A DNA stretch of 64,000 bases, from assembly GCA_029880855.1 (NCBI GenBank), contig JAOUNS010000004.1:62001-126000 (forward strand). The letters are read 5' to 3'. Below the pieces are notes generated by a model that ran no database searches, was not told the origin of the DNA, and saw only the letters and a list, made by a program, of their open reading frames with translations. Positions 7,856 through 16,631 of the stretch are shown piece by piece. Position numbers and translations under genes: made by a program. Position 1 is the stretch's first letter. Every line of letters starts with the position of its first letter. Origin of the DNA: Gammaproteobacteria bacterium (GTDB taxonomy: Bacteria; Pseudomonadota; Gammaproteobacteria; UBA6429; Thiohalophilaceae).

Positions 7856-10393
7856 ATGTCACTTACGCCACTAAAAAATCTGACACACAGCTTGCGCGTC
7901 CGCTATGCCGTCATCGCGATCCTGTTCGGCAGCATTGTCATGCTGGCGGCAACAGTCGCCTATTTTTCTATCAGCGTCGCACGGCACACCACCGCCAACA
8001 GCATTCAGGATCGTCAACAACTCCTGCAACAGATCCGCCATATCCGCAATAATATCTGGCACTCCTATGTCAATCTGGAGTTATTTTTATCCAATCCGAT
8101 CAATGATCAGAGTCAGGACAGAATTCATTTTGCCATTCAGGAGGCAATTGACAATACACAAGGTCTGCAACATTCCATCGCCGATCTGCCGTCACTGAAT
8201 AAACGGGATATCATTACGCTTTTACAACTGTTGGACCAGCTCGACAAATCGGTCAGCCAACTGATTTCCGTTCGTATGGATGCGGTGAAACAATATCCAT
8301 CACTGGCCCTGGCCAGGGGTGATATGTTGCAATACAACACCGAGTTCAACACCGCCGCCAGTCTGGCGATCAACGAGCTTTCGAACATCACTGAATCGAA
8401 ACAACGGGACAAGGCGATATATACCGCTTTTGTGCAAGCTCGGCATCACTGGACACAGATGACATCCAATTTCCGCATGTATCTGGCCAACAGGCTGGGC
8501 ACATTCGACAATAATGTCTTCTTCTCGCAGATTAAAGATATCGAATTACAACGCGAAGCCTTGCATATCCAGTTACAAATTCTGGAGCAGAATAAGGACT
8601 ATCTCGACTTGCAAAGCAGTACGTCCCTGCAAACCATGCTCGGTGCAACCGGAGAGTGGTATGAATCATTCAAGAAGGTCAAACGTATTCATGAGTCCGA
8701 TGCCTGGCGTACCGATGCGGTATTAATCCGCGAGCAGGTCAAACCCTTGCTGGAACAGATATGGAACAAACTTCAGGCACTGGATATCGCCGCAGAAACC
8801 TCCGCTGAACAGGATGTGCAACTGTTATCCCGACTGGCCCGTTCGCAGAACGATACCTTCTGGTTGCTGGCTGCGCTTGCCATTCTGTTTATTATCGCCA
8901 GCTATATCGTGCTGGATAAATCTGTCTTGCGGCCGTTGTCGATCCTGACCAATGCACTCAAGGCCGAAGCACACAATGAAACCGGTTATCCTTTGCCCGA
9001 GGTAACCAACCTTGAGACCCAACACCTGATGGAGGCCTTTGCGGAAATGCGCAAGCAGATCCACAGCCGGCAGAGGGCGCTGGAACATCAGGCCCTGCAC
9101 GACAACCTGACCGGGCTGGCCAATCGCACACTGCTGCTTGACCGTCTCAATCAGGCAATCCAGCATGCCAAACGGCACCATACATCAGTCTCGTTGTTGA
9201 TCATTGATCTGGACAGATTTAAGGAAGTCAACGACACGCTGGGGCATCAGGTGGGTGACCACCTGCTCAAGGAGGTGGGCATACGCCTCACGGCATCTTT
9301 GCGCCAGATTGATACGGTCACACGTCTGGGAGGAGATGAATTTGCCATCCTGTTACCGGATGATGATGAGCAACAGGCCGCCGAGGTGGCGCAAAAAATT
9401 CTCAAGATTCTGGATCAGGAGTTTCTCATCGAAGACATGGGGCTGTTCATTGGGGCAAGTATAGGTATCGCCTCTTGCCCGCATCATTCAGATAATGTCC
9501 AGGATCTGATCAAATACGCCGACGTGGCCATGTATAACGCCAAACGCAACAAACTCGGTTTTGCCATCTACGATGCGAAGCGCGACCCGCACAGTATCGA
9601 TCAGTTATCACTGGGTTCGGATTTGAGAGGCGCGCCGGGGACTGAGGCGGTCAAGTTAGTCTATCAACCCAAGGTCAATATAAAAACAGGTAAACTGTGC
9701 GGCGTTGAAGCCTTGTTCCGCTGGACTCATCCCACCCTGGGCCCTGTTTCAGCTGAGGAAGCCATCCGCACGGCGGAACAGACCGGCTATATTAATACTC
9801 TCACCCAGTGGATTATTAAAGAGGCCCTGCAGCAGCACAAGCAATGGCGAGAACAGGGTTATGCCATCCACATCGCCATTAACTTATCTGCCTACAGCCT
9901 GCAAAGTGACCAGACAATCGCAGAATTTCTGGACACTCTGAGTCCGGGCTCATTCCAGAAACAAGTACTCTCCTTTGAACTGACCGAAAGCGCCATGATG
10001 TTTGATCCCGAACATGCCATCCGGTCATTACAGCGAATCAGTGACGCAGGTGTTTCCATCAGTATTGATGATTTCGGCACCGGCTTTTCCTCTTTCTCTT
10101 ACCTGAAACAGATGCCGGTCAATGAACTAAAGGTGGACAAGTCGTTTGTCGTTGATATGATAAACAATGAGAGTGATGACAGTATTGTTCATTCAATTAT
10201 TGATCTGGCTCACAATCTTGGTCTCAAGGTTGTTGCTGAAGGTGTCGAAAACCGACAAACGTGGCAACGTCTGAAGGAATTGAATTGTGACGTGGTGCAG
10301 GGTAACTATTGTTGCAAACCCCTGCCCGCCGATGAACTGCTGGACTGGTGCAAGCAAAACACCGGCACGGACAACATCAAATACAGCGCATAA
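7856..10393 (+). CDS. GGDEF-EAL bifunctional cyclic di-GMP enzyme, membrane-bound
   Basis: An 845-residue inner-membrane protein with TM1 (about 15-38), a long helical periplasmic sensor (about 40-328), TM2 (about 331-352), HAMP-like linker, GGDEF and EAL domains. The cyclase loop GGDEF (492-496) and the I-site RQID five residues before it are intact. The phosphodiesterase signature EAL (618-620), DDFGTG with nearby KVDKSFV, and AEGVEN are also intact, so both activities are possible. The start at 7856 follows AGGCAGGG. A possible extended -10 (TGGTATAGT) lies just upstream. Which activity dominates cannot be read from sequence. Confidence 0.94.
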   Translation: MSLTPLKNLTHSLRVRYAVIAILFGSIVMLAATVAYFSISVARHTTANSIQDRQQLLQQIRHIRNNIWHSYVNLELFLSNPINDQSQDRIHFAIQEAIDNTQGLQHSIADLPSLNKRDIITLLQLLDQLDKSVSQLISVRMDAVKQYPSLALARGDMLQYNTEFNTAASLAINELSNITESKQRDKAIYTAFVQARHHWTQMTSNFRMYLANRLGTFDNNVFFSQIKDIELQREALHIQLQILEQNKDYLDLQSSTSLQTMLGATGEWYESFKKVKRIHESDAWRTDAVLIREQVKPLLEQIWNKLQALDIAAETSAEQDVQLLSRLARSQNDTFWLLAALAILFIIASYIVLDKSVLRPLSILTNALKAEAHNETGYPLPEVTNLETQHLMEAFAEMRKQIHSRQRALEHQALHDNLTGLANRTLLLDRLNQAIQHAKRHHTSVSLLIIDLDRFKEVNDTLGHQVGDHLLKEVGIRLTASLRQIDTVTRLGGDEFAILLPDDDEQQAAEVAQKILKILDQEFLIEDMGLFIGASIGIASCPHHSDNVQDLIKYADVAMYNAKRNKLGFAIYDAKRDPHSIDQLSLGSDLRGAPGTEAVKLVYQPKVNIKTGKLCGVEALFRWTHPTLGPVSAEEAIRTAEQTGYINTLTQWIIKEALQQHKQWREQGYAIHIAINLSAYSLQSDQTIAEFLDTLSPGSFQKQVLSFELTESAMMFDPEHAIRSLQRISDAGVSISIDDFGTGFSSFSYLKQMPVNELKVDKSFVVDMINNESDDSIVHSIIDLAHNLGLKVVAEGVENRQTWQRLKELNCDVVQGNYCCKPLPADELLDWCKQNTGTDNIKYSA

Positions 10394-10521
10394 TCGTCAC
10401 CGGCGATCATTCCCCTTCAAAATGCATTCAGCTGCCGCAACTTGCAAACAGTCATCCAGGCTTGCGGTGGATCATGCCGGATACTACAGTTAATAGTGAT
10501 TTTTTAAGATGGAATTGACGT

Positions 10522-10809
10522 GTGAGTGGCGCCAAAATCCCCAACAGACGCTCGGACAACCGACTTGATATCTGCCTGCCCATTGAAATGAAACTGGAGT
10601 CCGGCGATACCATCAAGCTCTGCACGCGCGACCTGAGCACTTCAGGTGTCTTCCTGGAAAAGGGGGAACACGATCTGCCGCCTGTCGGCAGTATCGTCGA
10701 GCTGAAAATCGGCCAACAACTGGGCATGGGTGAGGCGCCGGTCGTTAAGGGCAGGATAGTCCGTGAAACAGCGGAAGGTATCGGTATTTGTTTTCTAACC
10801 GGAGAATAA
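10522..10809 (+). CDS. Single-domain PilZ cyclic di-GMP receptor
   Basis: A 95-residue protein that is essentially one PilZ domain. The cyclic di-GMP contacts are present: RxxxR (Arg10-Arg14) and DxSxxG (DLSTSG, 37-42), followed by the expected barrel strands VELKIGQ and GRIVRE. The start is GTG at 10522. It follows a GGDEF-EAL gene by 128 bp in the same direction and is probably a downstream receptor for the same messenger. Single-domain PilZ proteins act by protein contact, often on motility or pili; the partner here is unknown. Confidence 0.9.
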   Translation: MSGAKIPNRRSDNRLDICLPIEMKLESGDTIKLCTRDLSTSGVFLEKGEHDLPPVGSIVELKIGQQLGMGEAPVVKGRIVRETAEGIGICFLTGE

Positions 10810-10880
10810 GCCGGTTTAATCCCGAGACCTGTTCCGTTATCATGCAACACCTCCTTTTTTAACCCAACCGGCCTTGTCCC

Positions 10881-11531
10881 ATGCACGACGACACATCCAA
10901 TATCACCCTCGCTATCGCGCCGGGTTGCCCTCACTGCCCCAATGTCATGCAGGCACTGTCTGAGATGGTGAAACAGGGAGATATCGGCTCTATGCATGTT
11001 ATCAATATCGCCGTTGAAACAGACTTTGCCGAACAACACCGGATCCGCTCGGTCCCCTGGTTGAAGATTGGCCCCTTTATTCTGACCGGAGCCCATACCC
11101 GGCATGAGATCAAACAGTGGTATGACAAGGTCAATTCGCCAACCGGGGTGGCCGATTACATGGTCACCATGCTGACAGAAGGTCAGTTGGTGACCGTCAC
11201 GCAGATGTTGCAGGCGCAGCCTGCTGCGATACACAGCCTGATCCCGCTGATTACCGATACCGCGCTGAATATCAATGTCCGGCTTGGCATCGGCGCCATC
11301 ATGGAGGACTTTGCCGGACAACCGCTGTTACATCCCCTGTTACCGGAACTCGTTCGATTACTTGAACATCCGCAGGCCCGGGTGCGGGGTGATGCCGCCC
11401 ATTTTCTGGGCTTTCTGCACGACCCGTCCGCCATTTCCGCCCTGACCCAACTACAGAATGACAGCGATACGGAGGTCAGGGAGATCGCGCAGGAAAGTAT
11501 TGAACAACTGGCCTCCCTGTCCATTCACTAA
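10881..11531 (+). CDS. Thioredoxin-fold protein fused to HEAT repeats
   Basis: A 216-residue cytoplasmic fusion. Residues 1-85 form a small thioredoxin/glutaredoxin-like domain with the dithiol CPHC (Cys16, Cys19) after LAIAPG and the cis-proline segment SVPWLKIG. Residues 110-216 are helical and repeat-like, with HEAT-type units (HPQARVRGDAAHFLGFL and NDSDTEVREIAQESIEQL). There is no signal peptide. The combination suggests a redox unit held to a protein partner by the HEAT scaffold. It lies 71 bp after the PilZ gene. Substrate unknown. Confidence 0.8.
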   Translation: MHDDTSNITLAIAPGCPHCPNVMQALSEMVKQGDIGSMHVINIAVETDFAEQHRIRSVPWLKIGPFILTGAHTRHEIKQWYDKVNSPTGVADYMVTMLTEGQLVTVTQMLQAQPAAIHSLIPLITDTALNINVRLGIGAIMEDFAGQPLLHPLLPELVRLLEHPQARVRGDAAHFLGFLHDPSAISALTQLQNDSDTEVREIAQESIEQLASLSIH

Positions 11532-11541
11532 CCTGCCGGGT

Positions 11542-11910
11542 TCATGCCAGAGCGGCCTTGAGCTGCTCCGTATCAATGGGGAAAGGGACGGCGGCATGAA
11601 TCGGATAGCTCTCACACAAACGCCGAAACTGGTGCTCAAATTCCTGTTCATAAAGCACAATCACCCGTGTCCCCGGCAACCGTTCAACCACGGCCAGCAA
11701 CGATTCCAGACTGCTGGTTCGATCACGAAAATCGGACTGGAAATTAAACTCGGCAACAATCGCCTGCGGTGGTGATTTTTTCAGTTGCTGAATCGCCTTG
11801 CGCACCGACGTCACCGTTACCGTTTCATAGCCTGCATCGGCATAAACCGCGCTGAAATCGGGATATCCGCCCAGCTCAATAATCGACAACAACTGTTTTT
11901 GTTTGCTCAT
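11542..11910 (-). CDS. Degenerate response-regulator receiver-like protein
   Basis: A 122-residue single-domain protein with a CheY-like alternation of strands and helices: LLSIIELG, ETVTVTSVRKAIQQLKK, AIVAEFN, TRVIVLYEQ and IHAAVPFPIDTEQLKAAL. At the end of strand 3, where the phosphoacceptor Asp should be, the sequence reads AEFN, so classical phosphorylation is unlikely. It may act as a phosphorylation-independent receiver. It converges on the thioredoxin-HEAT gene with only 10 bp between stops. Confidence 0.6.
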   Translation of the reverse strand: MSKQKQLLSIIELGGYPDFSAVYADAGYETVTVTSVRKAIQQLKKSPPQAIVAEFNFQSDFRDRTSSLESLLAVVERLPGTRVIVLYEQEFEHQFRRLCESYPIHAAVPFPIDTEQLKAALA

Positions 11911-12057
11911 CTGACTGCTTCTATTCGGTGATAACTCGGCAAATCATGGGGGATTTTCCGACCTCCAGGCAGCTGATTTGCCTGCCGGTACCCTATTTTC
12001 GCCAACGCCTGATATAATAGCGCAAGATTTCGAATACCTTCTGGAGCCGCTGTCACC

Positions 12058-12297
12058 ATGCCCTATTTTATCTACAAAATGAATGCCGGTCCTACCGCAC
12101 TGATCAAGCACCTGGAGAAGATCGAGGAGCACAACGAATACAAAACAGCCAAAGATCGGGTGCGTGAAATTCGGGCCACACAGGCTGCGAATGATACCGC
12201 AACCTACAAGGTCATCTTTGCCCCCAATGCCCTCGCAGCGGAAGAACAACTGATGGAGCACCGGGAAGCCCCCATTATGCGCGAGTGGGAAAAGTAA
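12058..12297 (+). CDS. Small conserved cytoplasmic protein
   Basis: A 79-residue protein, MPYFIYKMN at the start, then an amphipathic charged segment (LEKIEEHNEYKTAKDRVREIR) and YKVIFAPNALAAEEQLMEHRE. This pattern occurs in a small gammaproteobacterial family without an assigned function, as far as I recall. It is followed 28 bp later by another conserved small protein, so the two probably form an operon. No metal, membrane or secretion motif is visible. Confidence 0.7.
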   Translation: MPYFIYKMNAGPTALIKHLEKIEEHNEYKTAKDRVREIRATQAANDTATYKVIFAPNALAAEEQLMEHREAPIMREWEK

Positions 12298-12324
12298 GCG
12301 CGGCAAACCGTAACCCCTCCCCAA

Positions 12325-12780
12325 ATGGAAGAAAACGAATACCGCGATACCTATCGCAACATCAACCCGACACAGTGTTTGTTCGAGAAATCGATCAACT
12401 CGCGTCGTTGCCAATGCGCCCTGGCGCAGCGCTTTAATCTGGCGGATCGTGAAGGCGTACGCTGCACGGTGGAACCGGCGCAGAAACGTTGTGCCGGCCT
12501 GTTGCAGATCATGCGCAGCAAGGCGATATTTGCCATGAAAATTACCAAAATCGACGGCCCCTTGCCGCACGGCAAAGAGATCAAGGTGCAGATCGGCGGC
12601 CTGTTGGGTCTGCAAAAACTGCTCGAACATACACCAAATGCTGACGGGATGATTCAGGACATACAATCACTGTTGAACCACGCGATTGAAAAATACGGCG
12701 GTATCGAGACGTTTCCCTATACGGATATCGTGCAGGAGATCGTTAAATTTGAAGGGCGTACGCGCAAAGCCCGCGCCTGA
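12325..12780 (+). CDS. Conserved cysteine-rich hypothetical protein
   Basis: A 151-residue protein with a cysteine-rich N-terminal part: Cys18, Cys29 and Cys31 (RRCQC), Cys47 and Cys56, a spacing that could bind zinc or an iron-sulfur cluster. After it comes FAMKI and a glycine-rich stretch, KVQIGGLLGLQKLL. No signal peptide is present. It follows the preceding small gene by 28 bp. I recognise the overall pattern as conserved in sulfur-oxidising and related gammaproteobacteria but not with a defined function; cofactor binding is inference from cysteine spacing. Confidence 0.7.
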   Translation: MEENEYRDTYRNINPTQCLFEKSINSRRCQCALAQRFNLADREGVRCTVEPAQKRCAGLLQIMRSKAIFAMKITKIDGPLPHGKEIKVQIGGLLGLQKLLEHTPNADGMIQDIQSLLNHAIEKYGGIETFPYTDIVQEIVKFEGRTRKARA

Positions 12781-12801
12781 TAAAGCCGGCAAAACAGCCG
12801 T

Positions 12802-13218
12802 CTAGTTTGAATCCAGGTGCCAGTCATACGAACAATCAAGATGCATTCGTACCTGTAACAACCCCTGCAACCCGTTTTCGACAATTATCGCCAGCGGCGG
12901 CCGTTCCTGAAAACGACGATTTAGCTGCTGTAACCATAAAACACCCATCGCCGGATTATGCGGATAAGTGGTGCGCAGGGCATCAGCAATGCCGATGATG
13001 TGATCCAGCCGCTCCAGCACAGCCGGGCTGTCCGGAAAAGGGGTGTTCTCCCGATAACGGCGCATGGCGCGCAATGGTGTGCCCTGCGGCAGGTTCAATA
13101 CGGCGATCTGTTGCACAGAGGAAAGTCCCCAGCTGTCCAGAATAGCCATCACAGCCCGGGTCAGGGCGATCTGCTCCTCATGAGGCATCTCATTTAGCGG
13201 CACTATCGTCACAGTCAA
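12802..13218 (-). CDS. Xre/MbcA/ParS-family (DUF2384) antitoxin-like protein, orphan
   Basis: A 138-residue protein whose organisation matches the MbcA/ParS/Xre antitoxin family: an N-terminal helical DNA-binding part (LDSWGLSSVQQIAVL, RRYRENTPFPDS), the linker LERLDHIIGIADAL, and the toxin-binding C-terminal part MGVLWLQQLNRRFQ plus RPPLAIIVENGLQGLLQV. These antitoxins normally neutralise an adjacent RES-domain NAD-degrading toxin. The neighbours here are FliB and small conserved proteins, so no toxin is visible and this copy appears solitary. It may act as a stand-alone regulator. Confidence 0.7.
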   Translation of the reverse strand: MTVTIVPLNEMPHEEQIALTRAVMAILDSWGLSSVQQIAVLNLPQGTPLRAMRRYRENTPFPDSPAVLERLDHIIGIADALRTTYPHNPAMGVLWLQQLNRRFQERPPLAIIVENGLQGLLQVRMHLDCSYDWHLDSN

Positions 13219-13321
13219 TCCACATTCAGATAAAAAGGTCGTGCAGTCTACCGGTATTATGTGTGCCGGGCAATGAATCCCGGGTCAAGCGTATGGTTAA
13301 TAACAATGACAGCCGGTGAGA

Positions 13322-14650
13322 TCAGAACCTGATAAATGGCATGGCATAGTCAAAGGTCATCATCTGCTGTTCATTCATGGCGTCATAGACCACACGCAGA
13401 AACGGCAGATTATGATCAATGGACCGCGAGTAGTTGTATACCACCTTGACAACAATGTCGCGCAACTCCCCCAACTCCTTGTCGGTCGGTTTACTGTTCT
13501 TCGCCGCCAGTTGCTCTGCCAGCTGATTAATACCGGTATGGCTGTACAACAAAAAACGCAATACTGCGAGTCGAATAACCAGCATCTGCAGGTATGTAAA
13601 GAGATCGGGCATGGTAATAAACCATTCTCGATAGAGGCAATTCACCAAAAACCGCGACAAGTATTCTTCCAGTTCCAGCGAAAAGCACCGGTCTATGGTC
13701 TCCTTGCGCGATCGATATAAGGCCCATAACGGCTCCGGCGGTAATGCCTGAATCAGGACATCGGGTGATGCATCGGGAAAATGTTCTGCATAGGATTGAA
13801 AAATTTCCGTCGCCAGCCGGCTGGTGTATTCATGCGGAAACTGTTGCATGCGTAACTGTAAAACAGACTGCACCACAATCACGGCTATCGGTTCAGCCGG
13901 ACTGTATTTGATAACAAAGTCATCCAGTTTTTCCAGACCAGATGCATTTAAAGCCTGTTTCAACTCTGCGGTCAGGCGTTTGGGATCCGGCAACTGACAA
14001 TCGTGATGATAAAACTTTCCAATCCGGTTGGCGAAGGTGGCCATAAAATAGAGTCTTGATTCGAATGAGAAACCTTCAAGTGTCGCCAGTTGCATGAGGA
14101 TATTTCTCACTGCAACAAAATGGTCGTAATAATCATCATCGGCTGGCAGACTCAACTCTCTGGTCAATGGATAATCGTCCGGTCGAGGCAGAATGGCGGG
14201 GTCAAAATCCACCAGTTCATCATGCCCTGCCCCAAACAAACATTTGCGAACCATTTCCGGACAGGACATGGCGCCGGAAAGCTCTACTGTATTTCCACAT
14301 TGCGAAAGTACACGCGGATAGTATGCGCAGATATTACTCAGCGGCGCCTCACCATAATTTTTATGCAGGGAGCACCAACTGTCCTGGTCCAGAAAAGGAC
14401 AAAACCCGTCAGCCCTCAGGTTAATGTGGGCATAGTTTTGATCGCCGGCGGATTCGCCATCATTAAGCTGTACATGGCGGGCAAATTCCGCCGCTGCTTC
14501 TGCACCGGTTGCCGCCACTTTCTCCTGCATCAGCTGGTAATGAAACTTGTCGATGCGGATATCCCAACCCTTGCAGCAGGTATCTTCACATTTCCCACCG
14601 AGGCATGCAAAATCGAGCATGTATTTGAAGGTTTTATATGTGCCTGACAT
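13322..14650 (-). CDS. fliB: Flagellin lysine-N-methylase FliB
   Basis: FliB methylates surface lysines of flagellin. The 442-residue protein starts with the family signature: LDFACLGGKCEDTCCKGW, with Cys16, Cys21, Cys25 and Cys26, proposed to bind an iron-sulfur cluster. Later cysteines in CPFLDQDSWC and CAYYPR also fit the family. No flagellin or other flagellar gene lies in this window, whereas fliB often sits beside fliC. The next gene on the same strand starts at 13218, about 100 bp downstream. Target flagellin must be elsewhere, or the enzyme modifies another protein. Confidence 0.88.
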   Translation of the reverse strand: MSGTYKTFKYMLDFACLGGKCEDTCCKGWDIRIDKFHYQLMQEKVAATGAEAAAEFARHVQLNDGESAGDQNYAHINLRADGFCPFLDQDSWCSLHKNYGEAPLSNICAYYPRVLSQCGNTVELSGAMSCPEMVRKCLFGAGHDELVDFDPAILPRPDDYPLTRELSLPADDDYYDHFVAVRNILMQLATLEGFSFESRLYFMATFANRIGKFYHHDCQLPDPKRLTAELKQALNASGLEKLDDFVIKYSPAEPIAVIVVQSVLQLRMQQFPHEYTSRLATEIFQSYAEHFPDASPDVLIQALPPEPLWALYRSRKETIDRCFSLELEEYLSRFLVNCLYREWFITMPDLFTYLQMLVIRLAVLRFLLYSHTGINQLAEQLAAKNSKPTDKELGELRDIVVKVVYNYSRSIDHNLPFLRVVYDAMNEQQMMTFDYAMPFIRF

Positions 14651-14724
14651 GGATAACCGCGAGTTTCGCCTGAATATGCAGCAGTCAGTATATTATGGAA
14701 GTTTGCCTAAAAACAACACAACAT

Positions 14725-15177
14725 TCAGATCCAGCGCCGTACGCGTTTGCTATATGCCGTATAGCGGTCACCAAATTTTTTCTCCAGCATCTTTTCTTCC
14801 GGGATGATCTGTACCTGTGTCAGCAAACGAACAAACAGTGGCAATAACAACAACCCCGGACCACTGCCCAGATACAAACCCCAGGCGATCAGGAACAACA
14901 AAAATCCCACATACATTGGATTGCGTGAATAAGAATACAAGCCGGTACTGACAAGTTCGCTGGTCTGTTCCGGTTTGAGAGGATTGACTGTCGTTCCGGC
15001 CTGCCTGAATTGTATACCGCCAAGCAACACAACAAGTATGCCGCCGCAAAACACCACCAGAGGAATAAACATCGGTAATTCAAACGCAAAGGGGGCAGCA
15101 GGGACGATTAGCTTAAGCACAAACATCAGTGCCGCAAAACACAGCACGATAACAATGGGCAGTACCCGATTTTGCAT
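14725..15177 (-). CDS. Isoprenylcysteine carboxyl methyltransferase-like (ICMT/PEMT) membrane protein
   Basis: A 150-residue integral membrane protein with about four helices. The C-terminal half has the ICMT/PEMT SAM-binding signature: STGLYSYSRNPMYVGFLL, then the late motif EEKMLEKKFGDRYTAYSKR. Bacterial members methylate unknown small molecules or lipids; none has a prenylated protein substrate that I know of. The start at 15177 is preferred for AGGGAT seven bases upstream, over a longer start at 15237. It precedes fliB on the same strand (75 bp gap) but a shared role is not evident. Confidence 0.82.
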   Translation of the reverse strand: MQNRVLPIVIVLCFAALMFVLKLIVPAAPFAFELPMFIPLVVFCGGILVVLLGGIQFRQAGTTVNPLKPEQTSELVSTGLYSYSRNPMYVGFLLFLIAWGLYLGSGPGLLLLPLFVRLLTQVQIIPEEKMLEKKFGDRYTAYSKRVRRWI

Positions 15178-15272
15178 GAATAATCCCTGTGCAGATAACA
15201 CTGCTTGTGCATATAGCAATGAATCAGGTGCAGCCAATGGAACTGCCGGCTGATTTCTGCCCGGCAGATTTG

Positions 15273-16628
15273 TTAACCCGAGGATTGTTCTGTTGACAGT
15301 TCTCCGGCCGTCTCACTGACAAAATTTACCAGCACCATGCCACAATACTTTTTGCCGTTATAAATTTCAACCCGATACTTGCGTGATTGCCGATCGACTG
15401 AATAGCGGTTCTGAATATCCTTGCGGGTCACCAGGATGCCGCTTTCATCTTTTATACCGCGTTTGCTGAAACCGATCACATTGACACGATACTCTTCCGG
15501 TGCTGCAACCTTGAAATGCTGTTTCACATCAATAACATCACCAAATTCAACCTCCTTCTGTTCACCATCCACCCACAGGGTGACCGATTTCAGACTGTCA
15601 TCAAATTCAAAATACTGTGGTTGTAATTGGGTAACTGAACGATTGCCATAACGGACCTTGTAGCTTTTCTTGTCTCCGATAACAGCAATCAGGGGATTAC
15701 TGGCGGTATAGTGAACCTGCCCGTCTTTTTTCATGGGAATGTAACTCAGCCGATTTCTGGCATTGGCCACATCCAGGATGATCTTTTTGTCAAACAAGGC
15801 AAGCTTAACATTACTGTCTATCCTGTTTTTCAGTGCCTGTTTGGTCAGGGGCAATTCACGCTCATATTTAATCCCCAGTTCCTGCATCATGGCTTCCACC
15901 GCCAGCAAGTGATACAAGGCACGTTGATGAGTCAGAAAATTTTTGCTTGCCTCAACCCCGAAGGCGGATTTGCCATTGCGAATGGCAAAGTAGGTCAGCG
16001 TCTTTTCCATTTCCACATCACCCTGGCTGGTATTGGTGTTTTTCACGTAGAAATGGATTTTATCATTATCAATATTGCCATTGATTATCTTGCTGACCCG
16101 CTCAGCGATCTCCGCCAGCTTGCCAAAACGCTGTGTCTCGATGTCTGCCTGATCGATGATGATACTCTGCCCCCAGCGTTTCGGATTATGCAGTCGATCA
16201 ATGTATTTCGGGTTATAGAATCCACTGCCGTCATGCAGGTTGAGAATAATATCGACCTTTTCATTCAGGATGATGGACTTGATTTTCTCCACGGCAGCAT
16301 ATTCCGGATCGGCCTTGGGCAAAGTTAGGAATTTGCGATTCATATCGCCATAAACACCACGCGACCGCTTGATGATGCTGAGGAAATTCAGGTTGGGTAC
16401 AACCCAGACATTACCGTGGGTGATCCGATAGTCGGTCACCAGCAAGGATGCTGCCGTGAAGCCACCCGGCTCATCGCCTTGTATGCCGCCAATCACCAGC
16501 AAGGTCGGCCCGTCGGTGCCCGATTCCAGTTTGTGCAGGCTGAAGTCCAGCAGGTTTGCCTTGCCGGCAAGGACGACCTGATTAAACAATAATAAGAGTA
16601 ATACCAGTCCGGTTCTTAAACTTGTCAT
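15273..16628 (-). CDS. M99-family (Csd4-like) peptidoglycan carboxypeptidase
   Basis: A 451-residue exported protein (signal peptide 1-22 ending VVLAGK). It resembles Helicobacter Csd4, a DL-carboxypeptidase that trims muropeptide tripeptides and gives helical shape. Csd4 uses an unusual Gln zinc ligand; here GGIQGDEPGG provides Gln50 and Glu53, NLHDGSG provides His132, and FGVEAS provides Glu226 as general base. From memory these match Csd4 Gln46, Glu49, His128 and Glu222 with a constant offset of four. The region after residue 260 fits the two added beta-sandwich domains. It begins 3 bp after the M15 peptidase gene, so the pair forms one operon. Confidence 0.85.
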   Translation of the reverse strand: MTSLRTGLVLLLLLFNQVVLAGKANLLDFSLHKLESGTDGPTLLVIGGIQGDEPGGFTAASLLVTDYRITHGNVWVVPNLNFLSIIKRSRGVYGDMNRKFLTLPKADPEYAAVEKIKSIILNEKVDIILNLHDGSGFYNPKYIDRLHNPKRWGQSIIIDQADIETQRFGKLAEIAERVSKIINGNIDNDKIHFYVKNTNTSQGDVEMEKTLTYFAIRNGKSAFGVEASKNFLTHQRALYHLLAVEAMMQELGIKYERELPLTKQALKNRIDSNVKLALFDKKIILDVANARNRLSYIPMKKDGQVHYTASNPLIAVIGDKKSYKVRYGNRSVTQLQPQYFEFDDSLKSVTLWVDGEQKEVEFGDVIDVKQHFKVAAPEEYRVNVIGFSKRGIKDESGILVTRKDIQNRYSVDRQSRKYRVEIYNGKKYCGMVLVNFVSETAGELSTEQSSG

Positions 16629-16631
16629 CCT

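Noticed and set aside
10452-11321. A 289-codon minus-strand frame over the PilZ and thioredoxin-HEAT genes
   Set aside because: It overlaps two supported genes on the other strand and has no recognisable domain.
11542-11910. Canonical phosphorylated response regulator
   Set aside because: The Asp at the end of strand 3 is missing, so I call it degenerate.
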